Part shown: piece by piece, positions 17,222 through 24,960 of the stretch
How positions within the stretch are numbered: position 1 is the stretch's first letter
How the letters are laid out: every line of letters begins with the position of its first letter
Source of the DNA: Nitrospinota bacterium
GTDB taxonomy: Bacteria > UBA8248 > JACPRG01
Assembly: GCA_030740135.1 (NCBI GenBank)
Contig: JASLXW010000001.1
Coordinates: 1-33,882 of the forward strand
Reading direction: 5' to 3'
DNA length: 33,882 bases
Made by a program: the position numbers and the translations under genes
The notes under the pieces: model-generated
The model's database searches: none
The model's input: the letters and a program-made list of their open reading frames with translations, nothing else
Told to the model about the DNA's origin: nothing

Positions 17222-17689
17222 GTGGCCGAAACAAAGGAGAACAACTCGGATAAGCGCGGTGTCATCGTGAGAAGTCTGGACGGCTTCTCGGCCTTGGCGA
17301 CCGTTGGCGGAGAACACCAATTCATCATCGACGAGCCCCAATGGCTTCAAGGAACGAACAAGGGACCCAACCCCTTCGGCCTCATCATGAGCGCACTTGG
17401 CCGGTGAATGATCGGAACGCTGCGGGGCGTAGCGATCCAAAATGACATCCCTTACGACGGAGCCGAGGTCGAACTCTCTCGAAAAACCAATATCCTGGCG
17501 GACGGCCCCTTGGACCCGCGAGAGCGGAAGCTGCGGCTCGCGAAGATTCATGCCCGAATCAGGATCCAGGGAAACCTGTCGCCGGAAGACAGGAAGATCC
17601 TGGAGGAAGCGGTCGCCACCTGTCCGGTGGGAAACTCCTTACGGGAGAGCATACGCATCGAGGAGACATTTGAATGCGGGAGTGGCTGA
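17222..17689 (+). CDS. OsmC-family protein with in-frame TGA at the catalytic cysteine: candidate selenoprotein
   Basis: From GTG 17222 (GGGAG about 7 nt upstream) the frame runs 155 codons with one interruption, TGA at 17405-17407 (codon 62). Before it come FIIDEPQWLQGTNKGPNPFGLIMSALGR and after it MIGTLRGVAIQNDIPYDGAEVELSRK, which is the OsmC pattern DEPxxLGGxxxGPNPxELLLAALGSCTA with TGA exactly at the Cys. The second conserved cysteine is present as Cys134 in ATCPVGNSL. OsmC proteins are thiol peroxidases or reductases that use these two residues. A SECIS-like hairpin follows the TGA. OsmC-like selenoproteins have been reported in metagenomic selenoproteome surveys (from memory). Without selenocysteine insertion only two non-functional halves would be made. 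The alternative is a Cys-to-stop mutation in a decaying region, since two broken genes lie upstream. No selA, selB or selC is visible here. Confidence 0.65.
17414..17438 (+). promoter_or_regulatory. Candidate bacterial SECIS hairpin downstream of the OsmC TGA
   Basis: Bases 17418-17424 pair with 17428-17434 (7 bp, one G-U), capped by a GGG loop at 17425-17427. A lower stem of 3 bp (17414-17416 with 17436-17438) is separated by one A-A mismatch. The loop begins 18 nt after the TGA and starts with G, which fits the described bacterial SECIS pattern: a G in the first two loop positions, 16-37 nt from the UGA. A competing fold pairs 17410-17414 with 17433-17437. Confidence 0.55.
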
Positions 17690-17854
17690 GCCTCGTCTTA
17701 CCGAGAGAAGAATGACCACCAAAATCTTACAACCAGCCGATCAAAACTTCAGTGGGGATGGCTACCGGGATTGGACGCTGTAGTCGGGAAACCCCTCGGT
17801 TCCCACCGCGGTTGGATCGCCGGAAACGCGATGCTGTCAAGGGAGGGCTGAATC

Positions 17855-18226
17855 ATGGATATCGAGTTCTTTCACCATGAACCCCGAAGACGGTACGCCA
17901 AGGCGTGCCGAGTCGGAAACACGCTTTACCTTGCCGGGGAAGACTCGAAAGACGCTGTGACACAAGAGGTCCGGGGGAAGGACGTGTCGGAGCAATTGAA
18001 ATATCTGTTCGAGAGTCTGAGCAAGACCTTGGAGGAATTGGGAAGCTCGCTGGAGTACATCGTCAAGGTGACCATCTACCTGAAGAAAAGGGAGGACAGG
18101 CCCGAGTACGCCAAGGAATGGGGGAAGTACCTGCCCCACGGACCGCCCAGCACGCTTGTAATGGGCGTCGATCTGGCCGAGCCTGAGATGCTGGTCGAGG
18201 TCGATGCGATTGCCGTTATCCTGTAA
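17855..18226 (+). CDS. RidA (YjgF/YER057c) family protein
   Basis: 123 residues with AGGGAGGG 9 nt before the ATG. Family features are RYAKACRVGNTLYLAGE, an amphipathic QLKYLFESLSKTLEELGSSLEYIVKVTIYL and the C-terminal LVEVDAIAVIL. Canonical RidA deaminates reactive enamine/imine intermediates with an Arg in the P-A-R-S stretch. Here that region reads GPPSTLVMG, without the Arg, which places it among the Rid subfamilies of unknown reaction, some of which act in catabolic pathways (2-aminomuconate deaminase is a RidA relative). It precedes a UbiD gene by 46 bp in the same direction, so they are probably co-transcribed. Confidence 0.87.
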   Translation: MDIEFFHHEPRRRYAKACRVGNTLYLAGEDSKDAVTQEVRGKDVSEQLKYLFESLSKTLEELGSSLEYIVKVTIYLKKREDRPEYAKEWGKYLPHGPPSTLVMGVDLAEPEMLVEVDAIAVIL

Positions 18227-18272
18227 CCTGCGGCGTGCCGTTCCGTGCTAGGTTTAATCTGAGGAGGCATTT

Positions 18273-19658
18273 GTGGGAGAGCCCGGTACAGTCGATACGC
18301 GATTCCGGACCGCCCTGAAGCGCCTGGCGGACGGGGGAAGGCTCCTCTTCTTCCCGCACGAGGCGGATCCCGAGTTGGAGGTCGCCGCCATTGCCGACAG
18401 GTTCGCCGGCGGCCCGGCCGTCTTCTTCGAGCGCGTGAAGGGGTATTCCATCCCTCTCGCCGCGAACCTGCTGGGCTCGCCCGCCAACACGATGTGCGTC
18501 TTCCGGCAGGACACGCAGGGTATGCGGGACCTGATGCAGCGGGCCGTCACCCGGCCCATCCCGCCCAAGCGGGTGGACCGCGGCCCCTGTCAGGAGCGTG
18601 TCGTGATCGGGGGCATCGACCTCGGAAAAATGCTTCCCACCCTGCGGTATGCGCCCGAGGATTGCGGCCGCTTCATCACGGCGGGCGTGGTGGTCGCGCG
18701 CGACCCGGAAACCGGCGTAACGAACGCCTCCTTTCACCGTCTCCAGCTTGTCGGCTCGGACCGCACCGGCGTCCGCCTCGACCGGGGCCGGCACCTCGGC
18801 GTCCTGGTCGAGAAGGCCCGCGCCGCCGGCAAGTCCCTCGACATCGCCGTCTGCATCGGCCCCGACCTCTCGTTGCTCTACGCCTCGGCTTCTTCGCTGC
18901 CGATCGAGGTGGACGAGTTGTCCATCGCGTCCGGCCTGCGGGGCGAACCCCTGAAAACCGTGACGTGCAAGACGGTAGACATCGATGTCCCCGCCGAATG
19001 CGAGATCATCCTGGAAGGAAGCATCGACCCGAGCGAGACGGTTCACGAGGGGCCGTTCGGGGAGTTCGTCGGGATGTACTCCGACGCTGGTCCCATGCCG
19101 GTCTTCACAGTTTCAGCAATGACGACGCGCGAGCGGCCCATCTACCACATCGGCTACAGTGAGACGGGCATCGGGCTCCGGAAATACATCTTCGAGAATC
19201 TGGTTTTGCGGAAGATCAAGGACGCCGTGCCCGAAGTGGTGGACATCGAGGTCACGGCGGGAAGCCTCAATCTCTTCCACATCGTCGTTTCTGTCGCCAA
19301 AAGGAGCGCGGCGGATGACACGCTTCCCAAAAAGGTCATTGAGGCGGCGCTGGAGGCCCACCGATATGTGGACCTGATCATCGTCGTGGACGACGACATC
19401 GACATCAAGACCTGGAACGACGTGGAGTACGCCCTGGCGTTGCGCTTCGACGCGGCCCACGACCTGCACCTTTTCCCCGGCCGGCCGACGCACGAATACG
19501 TCCGGAAGGCGAAAGACGGCATCCGGACAAAGATGGGGATCGACGCAACGGTTCCGTTCAAGGAGCGGGAACGCTTCAGGCGCGTGGAATACGCGCCGGT
19601 GGACCTGGACAAGATCCACCGTTCGGTGGACGGGGACATCCGTGCCTATCTCGGCTGA
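18273..19658 (+). CDS. UbiD-family prenylated-FMN (de)carboxylase
   Basis: 461 residues from GTG 18273 with GAGGAGG 5 nt upstream. UbiD enzymes use prenylated FMN to add or remove CO2 on unsaturated and aromatic acids. The catalytic Arg is visible in SFHRLQ (Arg156) and the two glutamates in EGPFGE (Glu259, Glu264), the spacing of the known Arg-Glu-Glu triad. The N-terminal domain has GGPAVFFERVKG and RGPCQERVVIGG. It is intact, unlike the copy at 15085. A UbiX-type prenyltransferase must be encoded elsewhere. It sits between RidA and YCII genes, so the substrate is probably an aromatic or heteroaromatic acid and not the ubiquinone precursor. Confidence 0.9.
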   Translation: MGEPGTVDTRFRTALKRLADGGRLLFFPHEADPELEVAAIADRFAGGPAVFFERVKGYSIPLAANLLGSPANTMCVFRQDTQGMRDLMQRAVTRPIPPKRVDRGPCQERVVIGGIDLGKMLPTLRYAPEDCGRFITAGVVVARDPETGVTNASFHRLQLVGSDRTGVRLDRGRHLGVLVEKARAAGKSLDIAVCIGPDLSLLYASASSLPIEVDELSIASGLRGEPLKTVTCKTVDIDVPAECEIILEGSIDPSETVHEGPFGEFVGMYSDAGPMPVFTVSAMTTRERPIYHIGYSETGIGLRKYIFENLVLRKIKDAVPEVVDIEVTAGSLNLFHIVVSVAKRSAADDTLPKKVIEAALEAHRYVDLIIVVDDDIDIKTWNDVEYALALRFDAAHDLHLFPGRPTHEYVRKAKDGIRTKMGIDATVPFKERERFRRVEYAPVDLDKIHRSVDGDIRAYLG

Positions 19659-19681
19659 GCCGAGAGGGTCTCATCACTTCA

Positions 19682-20233
19682 TTGAACGGACGGGTCGGAG
19701 ACCGGGCCGGGCGGAGCGGGAGATCTTTCAAGCCGGATGACCTGCCCGCGCCGCCTCGAAAGTGGGTGAACGCTTGCGCTTTCTCGCCGCATCCGAAAAC
19801 CATACCGTTTTATTGGGTGCTGTCCGAGCCTTTACCCGGCAAAACGCCGGAACTGCATCGGGAGGTTTTGAAGGATCACCTGCGGTTCCAGTTTGAATCG
19901 GAACGCACGGGAAAGCTCTTCGCTGCGGGCCCGTTGGGGGGGGGGCTGGGAAGGGCGCCGCCCACCGGCTTTTACATCCTGTTCACCGAAACGGAGGAAG
20001 GGGCCCGGGCGATCGTCGAGAAAGACCCCTTCCACGTTCGAGGTCTGAATCAGTACGAGATGAAGCCCTGGAACTTTTTCGAAAGCTCGATCATCGGTGT
20101 CGCCGCCCGGGCCTGGCTCAACGGTACGGACACCTCGCTGAAAAGCTATTGGCCACCGGAGGATTGGCGGACAAGTCACGCGCGCTGGAAAGGAAAACCA
20201 AGCATGGAAAAAGGAGGAGGCACTCTCAGATGA
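19682..20233 (+). CDS. YCII-domain protein
   Basis: Up to 183 residues. Residues ~42-138 show the YCII fold pattern: IPFYWVLSEPLPG, REVLKDHLRFQFE, TGKLFAAGPLGGG, TGFYILFTETEEGARAIVEKDPFHVRGLNQYEMKPW. Family members are small ferredoxin-like-fold proteins; some act as hydrolases or dehalogenases of muconolactone-like compounds. The start is uncertain: TTG 19682 gives the full length, while GTG 19766 would remove a low-complexity N-terminus. A run of ten G residues (19936-19945) encodes the central glycines and could slip. The stop overlaps the BKACE start (ATGA), showing translational coupling. Confidence 0.8.
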   Translation: MNGRVGDRAGRSGRSFKPDDLPAPPRKWVNACAFSPHPKTIPFYWVLSEPLPGKTPELHREVLKDHLRFQFESERTGKLFAAGPLGGGLGRAPPTGFYILFTETEEGARAIVEKDPFHVRGLNQYEMKPWNFFESSIIGVAARAWLNGTDTSLKSYWPPEDWRTSHARWKGKPSMEKGGGTLR

Positions 20234-21252
20234 CAGAGATTCGCGACCGCTGGGAAATGGTCAAGAAATACGCCGACGTCCTCCCCCCCTATTACATGAT
20301 GTGGGGGGACAAGTTTGTCGATTTTCGCAACCAGCCCAAGTGGGACGTTCCCGACGTGGTGGTCCTCGGCGTGGCGGTGGTGGGCGTCTTCATCGATCGC
20401 GAGCAGAACCCGAACATTCCCATCCTTCCCGATGAGATCCGCGGCGCCATCGAGGAATGCGTGGACCTCGGCGCGATCTCCATCCACATGCACGTCCGCG
20501 ACGACGAGGGCCGGCCCTCGGCCAGCCTGGAGAACTTCCACAAGGTCATCGACCCCCTGCGGACAAAATACGGCGACCGAATCGTCGTGGACGGCGGGTG
20601 CATGACGGGAACATCCTTCCCCGAGGCGGTGGGACCTGTGACGGACGGCCTCTTCGAGATGTCCATCGTCAACCCCTCGACCGGGCTGCTGGGGGACAAC
20701 CTGAGGGCCATGTCCCCCGACACCATGCGGGCGCAGGCCGAGTACTTCCGCGACTGCGGCGTCAAACCCCTCATCGACGTCCACGACACGGGAAGCATCG
20801 AGAACGCCAAGCGCTACCTCATCGACGCGGGCCTCATCGATCCGCCCCTGGTCTGGCACTTGCTGCCCGGCCTGCCGGGGACAATGTACTTTCCCCACCC
20901 CCGCGCCATGACCGAAGGGCTGCTGTTCCTCGTCAACCGTATCCGGGAGATCGACTCCGAGTCCGTCATCATGGTGAGCGACCCGGGGCGGTCCACGATT
21001 TTCCTGTCCACCCTGGCCATGCTCCTGGGCCTCCACGTCCGGGTCGGCATGGAGGACACTCTCTGGAAGTTCCCCCACAAAGACGAGAGGATCGAGTCCA
21101 GCCGGGAGGTTGTCGAGGCCACGAAGGAGATCGCCCATCACCTGGGCCGCCGGCCCGCCACGGCGGAGGAGTTCCGAAAGTTCGTGGGCATCGAAAAACC
21201 CTGGTCGCAGACCCCCGCCGCCAAGGGATCGGAACGAACCATCCGGGCTTGA
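20230..21252 (+). CDS. BKACE family beta-keto acid cleavage enzyme (DUF849)
   Basis: 340 residues from ATG 20230, which has AAAGGAGGAGG upstream and overlaps the YCII stop. BKACE enzymes react a beta-keto acid with acetyl-CoA to give acetoacetate and a new acyl-CoA; the founder is Kce of lysine fermentation. The metal-binding SIHMHVRDDEGRPS (His86, His88), the SIVNPSTG strand, PLIDVHDTGSIENAKRYL and the catalytic-face VGMEDTLW (Glu275) are present. In this island it would cleave a product formed after ring decarboxylation and opening, feeding acetoacetate and a CoA ester to central metabolism. The precise keto acid is not predictable from sequence. Confidence 0.9.
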   Translation: MTEIRDRWEMVKKYADVLPPYYMMWGDKFVDFRNQPKWDVPDVVVLGVAVVGVFIDREQNPNIPILPDEIRGAIEECVDLGAISIHMHVRDDEGRPSASLENFHKVIDPLRTKYGDRIVVDGGCMTGTSFPEAVGPVTDGLFEMSIVNPSTGLLGDNLRAMSPDTMRAQAEYFRDCGVKPLIDVHDTGSIENAKRYLIDAGLIDPPLVWHLLPGLPGTMYFPHPRAMTEGLLFLVNRIREIDSESVIMVSDPGRSTIFLSTLAMLLGLHVRVGMEDTLWKFPHKDERIESSREVVEATKEIAHHLGRRPATAEEFRKFVGIEKPWSQTPAAKGSERTIRA

Positions 21253-21419
21253 TCGCCGGGGGAGAGGCTGGAGAAAGACAATGGCTGAGACCGACGCCGC
21301 AGGCCACTCCCCGGGCCAACACCTCATCGGTGGAGAACATCATCGGGGTCTCATCAGACACAGTCCGACCCGATACCGCCGGGGAACCTGAAATCCAACC
21401 GGAAGGGAGGCGAAGGGAC

Positions 21420-21857
21420 GTGGCCAAAGACATTGAACACATTCATTGGAAGGGTGCGGACACCAGCAAGTGGATGCCCTACGCTCCGGTGATCAAGGTC
21501 AACCGGGGCAAGATCGTCTTCATCGCCGGGTGCACCTCAGCCCCCATGTACCACTCGCACCCGCACATCCCCGAAGAGTTCGACAACATGCCGACCGACC
21601 TGGGCGGCCAGACCCGGGCGGCCCTGGAGGGGATGAAGAAGGGCCTGGATGCCGTGGGCGCGACCTTTGACGATGTGGTGGAGTGCACGCGCTTCGTGAC
21701 GGACCTGTCCCGGCAGGACGCGATGAACGAGGTCTGGGCGGAGTATTTCACGGGCAGCAAGCCGACGACGGTGACCGTCGAAGTGGTGAAGCTCGCCACT
21801 GACTCCCGGTGCATGGTCGAGATCAGCGCCATCGCCGTGGTGGACGATGAGACTTGA
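21420..21857 (+). CDS. RidA-family protein, third copy in the island
   Basis: 145 residues from GTG 21420 with GGAAGGGAGG about 9 nt upstream. Family features: PYAPVIKVNRGKIVFIAGCTS, TRAALEGMKKGLDAVGATFDDVVECTRFVTDL and MVEISAIAVVDD. The Arg of canonical imine deaminases is absent (KPTTVTVEVV). An insertion after AGCTS, rich in His and Pro (MYHSHPHIPEEF), is unusual and could bind a metal or substrate. The 167 bp before it contain only a short unsupported frame (21281-21391). It is followed by the TPP enzyme gene 43 bp downstream, so they are probably in one operon. Confidence 0.87.
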   Translation: MAKDIEHIHWKGADTSKWMPYAPVIKVNRGKIVFIAGCTSAPMYHSHPHIPEEFDNMPTDLGGQTRAALEGMKKGLDAVGATFDDVVECTRFVTDLSRQDAMNEVWAEYFTGSKPTTVTVEVVKLATDSRCMVEISAIAVVDDET

Positions 21858-21899
21858 GGCGTTCCGCGAATCGTCCGGGGGGGAGAAAGGAGTGGGCTC

Positions 21900-23597
21900 A
21901 TGCCCCACACCGCCGCGCAGTACCTCGTCCAGCACCTGATCGACGAGGGGATCAAATTCGTCACCGGCATCACGGGGGACACGGTCCTCCCCATCCTGGA
22001 CGCCATGTACGACCGGCAGGATGAGATCCGCTACGTCACATGCCGGATGGAGCACGGCGCCACGGCCATGGCCGACGCCTATTCCCGGGTCACCGGCGAG
22101 CCCGGCTGCGTCCTGCTTCATGTGGGGCCCGGGATCGCCAACGGCGTTCTGGGGACGCACATCGCCCAGAAGGACGCCGTTCCCCTCGTCGTCCTGTCGG
22201 GGAACATGGACACCTTCCGCCTGGGACGCAACCTCTGGCACGAGTTCAACGTGAACGGCGTCTACGAGCGGGTCACAAAATGGAGCGACCAGCTTCGCGA
22301 GGCCAAGGACATCAAGCGGCTCCTGCGGACCGCTTTTCAGGTCGCGACCTCGGGAATGCCCGGCCCCGTCCACCTGGACCTTCCGAAAGACCTCATCAAA
22401 CAGCCCGTGGAAGTCGAGAGAACGGACCTATCCCTGGCGGGAGGCCGCTCCGCCTTCGTCGCGAACACCCCCCGGCCCGACCCCGAAGCCGTCGAGCGGG
22501 CCTGCCGGCTTCTGGCCGGGGCCGACCACCCCGTCATCCTCGCCGGCCGGGGGGTGATCTGGTCCAAGGCCACGGATTCCCTGGTGGAGCTGGCCGAGCG
22601 GCTTGCGGTTCCTATCGTGACTTCCGAGATGGGCCGGGGCGCCATTTCGGAAGACCACCCCCTCTGCTTCGGGATCGCCGGCCACTTCGGGCGAAGCACG
22701 GCCAACGAGGCCCTGCGGCGCGCCGATGTGGTGATGGGATTGGGCTCCCGGTTCCTCAACGTGAATACCATCAACTGGTCGCTTATCTCCAAGGAGGCGA
22801 AGGTCGTCCAGGTCGAGAGCGACCCGCTCGAAGTCGGCCGCCAGTACGCCGTCGAGGTCGGCGCGGTGGCCGATTCGGGCGCGTTCCTCGCCGACGCCCT
22901 CACCTTCTGCAAGGACGAGGGGCTGGAGGATGAGCGGGGGGCGGAGCACCCGCGCGTCAAATCCCTGGCTGCGCTTCACGCGGCCGAAACGAAAAAGTTC
23001 TACGACACGGACATGGACGCCGTCCCCGTGAAACCCCAGGTCATCACCCGCGACGTGATGGAGGTCTGCGACGACGACGCCATCTTCTCGGTCGGGATGG
23101 GCATGCACACCCAGTACGCCCACCAGATCAGGATCCGCCGGCCCGACCAGTACATCGCGCCCCTGGGCACGGGGTCCATGGCTTACGCCTTCCCGGCCGG
23201 CCTGGGGGCGAAGCTGGCCTTCCCGGACCGGCAGGTCGTCATCCCCATCGGCGACGGGGACTTCGGGATGATGACGCAGGAAATCGAGACCTCGGTCCGC
23301 GAGAAGCTCCCGGTCGTGGTCGTCGTCTACAACGACTGCGGGTACGGCGCCCTCCGGCTGTTCCAGAAAGCCCAGCACGCCGGGCGGTACCTAGGCTCGG
23401 ACTTCGGCCAGACGGACTTCGCGAAACTGGCCGAGGCGTACGGGGCGAGGGGCGAGCGGGTCGATAAGCCGGACGACCTGCGGCCCGCCCTCGAGCGCGC
23501 CCTGGCGGCCGATGTGACGTATGTCGTCGATGTCCATACCGACCCGTGGGAGGTCCACTACCGTGCGCCGGAGTTCAAGGATTTCCATAAGTTTTAG
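21900..23597 (+). CDS. Thiamine-pyrophosphate enzyme of the acetolactate synthase / benzoylformate decarboxylase type
   Basis: 565 residues with GGAG..GGAG just before ATG 21900. Three domains are visible. The PYR domain has the TPP-activating Glu51 (CRMEHGATAMADAYSR) and VLLHVGPGIANGVLG. The central domain runs over ~190-330. The PP domain carries GDGDFGMMTQEIET (from residue 451) and the Asn of VYNDCGYG (about 478), the GDG-N Mg-TPP motif. FAD-dependent acetolactate synthase is possible, but no small regulatory subunit is near, and the context suggests decarboxylation or carboligation of a 2-oxo acid from the pathway. A perfect hairpin 12 bp after the stop marks the end of this transcription unit. 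Confidence 0.87.
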   Translation: MPHTAAQYLVQHLIDEGIKFVTGITGDTVLPILDAMYDRQDEIRYVTCRMEHGATAMADAYSRVTGEPGCVLLHVGPGIANGVLGTHIAQKDAVPLVVLSGNMDTFRLGRNLWHEFNVNGVYERVTKWSDQLREAKDIKRLLRTAFQVATSGMPGPVHLDLPKDLIKQPVEVERTDLSLAGGRSAFVANTPRPDPEAVERACRLLAGADHPVILAGRGVIWSKATDSLVELAERLAVPIVTSEMGRGAISEDHPLCFGIAGHFGRSTANEALRRADVVMGLGSRFLNVNTINWSLISKEAKVVQVESDPLEVGRQYAVEVGAVADSGAFLADALTFCKDEGLEDERGAEHPRVKSLAALHAAETKKFYDTDMDAVPVKPQVITRDVMEVCDDDAIFSVGMGMHTQYAHQIRIRRPDQYIAPLGTGSMAYAFPAGLGAKLAFPDRQVVIPIGDGDFGMMTQEIETSVREKLPVVVVVYNDCGYGALRLFQKAQHAGRYLGSDFGQTDFAKLAEAYGARGERVDKPDDLRPALERALAADVTYVVDVHTDPWEVHYRAPEFKDFHKF

Positions 23598-23608
23598 AGG
23601 CAACGACC

Positions 23609-23640
23609 TTGGGGGGACATTTTGGAAACTGTCCCCCCAA
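23609..23640 (+). terminator. Hairpin terminator at the end of the catabolic island
   Basis: An 11-bp perfect inverted repeat, TTGGGGGGACA (23609-23619) and TGTCCCCCCAA (23630-23640), around a 10-nt loop, starts 12 bp after the TPP enzyme stop. There is no T-run after it. Being symmetrical, it could act on either strand. Confidence 0.6.
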
Positions 23641-23966
23641 TCCCCCCCTCGAAAACGTTCATTGCGCGAAAGTGGCCGGCGGCATCGCCTCCTTGCGCGA
23701 AGGGCCGGAGAGGAAGCACCTCATCAGCACGGGCGACCAAATCGACACGCATGCGTCGTGGTCCCGGAGGGAATAGTATGGATGTTTCGGCGTCTGCGCC
23801 GCTCCGCCCGACGTTTTCAAACAACCTCCTCGGGTTTCGTCGAATGGAAAATCCATGACCAAGGGGATATGATGCCGTCGAGGTTCGGCGGACCGACGAG
23901 CCGTTGTGTCTGAGGGTTGGTTTGCAATTTTCCAAAATGGCCGAGCGGCGGGAGACGCATTCGAGC
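23641..23966. other. 326-bp stretch without a recognisable gene
   Basis: It lies between the island's terminal hairpin and the lipoprotein gene. Short frames on both strands give Arg/Ser-rich translations with no family signature. The upstream signals of the lipoprotein gene should be here, but I see no clear promoter. Confidence 0.4.
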
Positions 23967-24449
23967 ATGACGGATGATCTGAGATGGAGGCATAGGCCCG
24001 TGGGGCGGGGGCGCGTTCTGTTCGGGCTTGGACTGGTTGTTCTCATGGCGATGGCCGGTTGTGCGCCCCGGGGCGTTCCGCTTCCCAATGACGTCAAGGT
24101 CATTCCCCCTTCCTCGGATGCGCCGCGACAGGCGGCCGCGTTTTCCGGCAAGTGGGTGGGCGCATGGGACATCAAACTGGACCACGTTTTGGTGGTCGAG
24201 CGGATCGAGGGGAATAAGGCGCACGTCCTCTACGCCTGGGGGGCGGTCGAGGAGTGGGGACTGAAGGCCGGTTTCACGCGGGACGTCGGGACCCTTCGGG
24301 GAAACGTCCTCAAGGTCGTCCGAAGGAACGGCTCCATCGTCGATTACGAGATCTCGGAGAAGGGTGATCGGCTCAAAGCCCGGTACGAGCGCCTCGGGCG
24401 GGTGGGTCATGCCGTGATGTGGCGGCCTGAGCGGATGAAGACCCACTGA
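23967..24449 (+). CDS. Small predicted lipoprotein, function unknown
   Basis: 160 residues from ATG 23967. A charged N-terminus and a hydrophobic stretch (VLFGLGLVVLMAMAGC) end in a lipobox, with the lipid-modified Cys at position 32. The mature ~130 residues carry FSGKWVGAWDIKLDHVLVVERIEGNKAHVLYAWG and look like a single beta-rich domain: GKWxGxW, then alternating strands, as in small lipocalin-like or extracellular carbohydrate-associated domains. I do not recognise a family with certainty. ATG 23938 in the same frame is an alternative start, but it would lengthen the charged leader. It is isolated on the plus strand, after the island's terminator. Confidence 0.65.
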   Translation: MTDDLRWRHRPVGRGRVLFGLGLVVLMAMAGCAPRGVPLPNDVKVIPPSSDAPRQAAAFSGKWVGAWDIKLDHVLVVERIEGNKAHVLYAWGAVEEWGLKAGFTRDVGTLRGNVLKVVRRNGSIVDYEISEKGDRLKARYERLGRVGHAVMWRPERMKTH

Positions 24450-24496
24450 GTCGGGGCGAAACGCCGAGAACCCTTTTCGCCCGGGGCGATCCCCGC

Positions 24497-24817
24497 TCAT
24501 GGATTTCCTTGCGCCGGCATTCGACCCCATAAGTCGAGCGCCATGTCGGCCTCAATGAAGTTGAAGCTGATCCAGGACGCCACCCAGGGGATGAGGTAAC
24601 GCGCGTCCGGGCCCACCGCCAAGAGGTGCATCAATGAGGCCGACAAGATCAACATTCCCAGCAACACGTACACACGGGACTTGTCCCGCGATATCTTGAA
24701 GAGCGGTTCCCATCCATACCGCCGGATACCGACAATCCAGAAAACAAATCCCACGACAGACCATACGAGGCTTGAGCTGGAATAAAATCCCCAAATATTT
24801 TGGAGAGCGGCGTTCAC
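24497..24817 (-). CDS. Small membrane protein or remnant, start supplied by a repeat
   Basis: 106 residues with three hydrophobic segments (about 17-32, 50-66 and 72-88) separated by short charged loops. No family is recognised. Its first ten codons (MNAALQNIWG) lie inside the repeat at 24793-24960 and match the equivalent reading of the other repeat copy (VNVALQNIRM). So the repeat either truncated a longer membrane gene and donated a start, or this is only the tail of a broken gene. No clear ribosome-binding site precedes the ATG. Confidence 0.4.
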   Translation of the reverse strand: MNAALQNIWGFYSSSSLVWSVVGFVFWIVGIRRYGWEPLFKISRDKSRVYVLLGMLILSASLMHLLAVGPDARYLIPWVASWISFNFIEADMALDLWGRMPAQGNP

Positions 24818-24960
24818 ACAGCAAAATGGGGGTCAAGACTTACATTTGAAAATATGGCCCTCGATTTTCGGAACGGCTCTATGGTCCAGGACGTAATTGG
24901 GGTCGAATAACGCCTCAAGATTTTCCATGGCGTCGATGTTGGAATGTAAGACCTGACCCC
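24793..24960. repeat. Copy 1 of a ~170-190 bp MITE-like repeat (left end missing)
   Basis: Nearly the same sequence occurs at 30505-30678, in the same orientation and about 85-90% identical by eye. The right end is ATGTAAGACCTGACCCC, the inverted partner of the GGGGTCAGGTCTTACATTC left end kept only in copy 2. An internal GGGGTCAAGACTTACATT (24830-24847) also resembles the end sequence. No transposase is encoded, so movement would need help in trans. Confidence 0.75.

Noticed and set aside
21281..21391. 36-codon frame with a ribosome-site-like sequence before the third RidA gene
   Set aside because: No family resemblance and low-complexity tail; probably leader sequence.
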